Of a stretch of 6,343 nt of DNA, positions 6,119 to 6,343 are shown piece after piece (within the stretch, counting starts at the first letter, position 1; the number at the start of each line of letters is the position of its first letter). The notes below the pieces were generated by a model. It was given only the letters and a program-made list of their open reading frames with translations, did not search any database and was not told the DNA's origin. This DNA comes from Chloroflexota bacterium (GTDB lineage Bacteria; Chloroflexota; Dehalococcoidia; DSTF01; JACRBR01): NCBI GenBank assembly GCA_021813085.1, contig JAKAMA010000150.1, positions 1 through 6,343 of the forward strand, in the 5' to 3' direction. The position numbers and the translations under genes were made by a program.

Positions 6119-6343
6119 ACGCCCGTTCCTCGGGCATCATGAACAGCGGCGCCTGCGCCTCCGGCACCCGCCGCTTCAGCCGGCGGCGCTGGACGCTGCC
6201 CGGCCCGCCATCGACGTGCGCGCCGAAGGCGCCATCCCTGACGCGCACGCTGAGACCGTCGCCCGGCTTCGCGCCCGCTACGCTCGACACCACCATCGCG
6301 CCGCGTTGCACGATCGCGTATCCGCGCTCGAGCGTCGCGAAGG
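6117..6343 (-). CDS. xseA: Exodeoxyribonuclease VII large subunit, C-terminal end only
   Basis: Only the last 74 residues are in the window; the start and catalytic core lie beyond the right edge. The visible part opens with FATLERGYAIVQ and continues VVSSVAGAKPGDGLSVRVRDGAFGAHV. This is the hallmark C-terminal segment of XseA (LxRGYAIV..., then xPGDxLxxxxxDG), which folds near the small-subunit-binding helices. A basic stretch (QRRRLKRRVPEAQ, about 51-63) and a short tail, PLFMMPEERA, follow; they extend beyond the core motif and are less conserved. It ends in TAG nine bases before xseB. Together they form the complete Exo VII locus, with XseA as the catalytic partner. Identification rests on this motif and on the adjacent small-subunit gene. 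Confidence 0.93.
   Translation of the reverse strand, partial: FATLERGYAIVQRGAMVVSSVAGAKPGDGLSVRVRDGAFGAHVDGGPGSVQRRRLKRRVPEAQAPLFMMPEERA

Noticed and set aside
1..6343. CRISPR array, insertion sequence, phage, toxin-antitoxin or defence system
   Set aside because: No spaced direct repeats, transposase, terminal inverted repeats or defence-type domains were found. The genes are chromosomal housekeeping plus one surface protein.

Overview
This is a high-GC bacterial window in which every supportable gene lies on the minus strand, so transcription runs from the right edge to the left. Heavy GTG start usage, GTGA/ATGA stop-start overlaps and a Thr/Pro 'RTPTAT' linker in a secreted protein suggest a Chloroflexota lineage. 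That placement is inference from style and gene content; no rRNA or other marker is present.

Read in the direction of transcription: (1) 6343-5799 holds the C-terminal end of xseA followed by xseB, the two subunits of exodeoxyribonuclease VII, nine bases apart with a strong ribosome binding site between them. (2) After a ~150-base gap, 5647-4820 encodes a stand-alone formyltransferase of the PurN fold with the catalytic Asn/His/Asp retained but altered substrate loops. (3) After a ~210-base gap, 4611-4258 encodes a small four-cysteine zinc-ribbon protein. Its promoter (TTGACG, 17 bases, TAACAT) sits so close to the ATG that the mRNA should be essentially leaderless. (4) 4181-2211 encodes a large secreted, C-terminally anchored surface protein: signal peptide, two jelly-roll/carbohydrate-binding-like modules separated by a Thr/Pro linker, a lamin-tail domain and a membrane anchor. 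(5) 2214-1 is a tight housekeeping block: an RluB-family 23S rRNA pseudouridine synthase, cytidylate kinase and a PlsC-type acyltransferase. PlsC runs off the left edge.

Functionally the window combines DNA repair (Exo VII), possible one-carbon/purine chemistry, translation (rRNA pseudouridylation), CMP recycling and phospholipid synthesis. The rluB-cmk-plsC order is a familiar conserved neighbourhood. The less usual element is the lamin-tail surface protein coupled to rluB by an ATGA overlap. I see no rRNA or tRNA, CRISPR array, insertion sequence, phage gene or toxin-antitoxin pair, and no convincing evidence of a novel multi-gene system. The points worth following are a leaderless promoter with an overlapping palindrome, an SSB-tail-like end on XseB, the diverged formyltransferase, and the surface protein's position and repeat-built linker.
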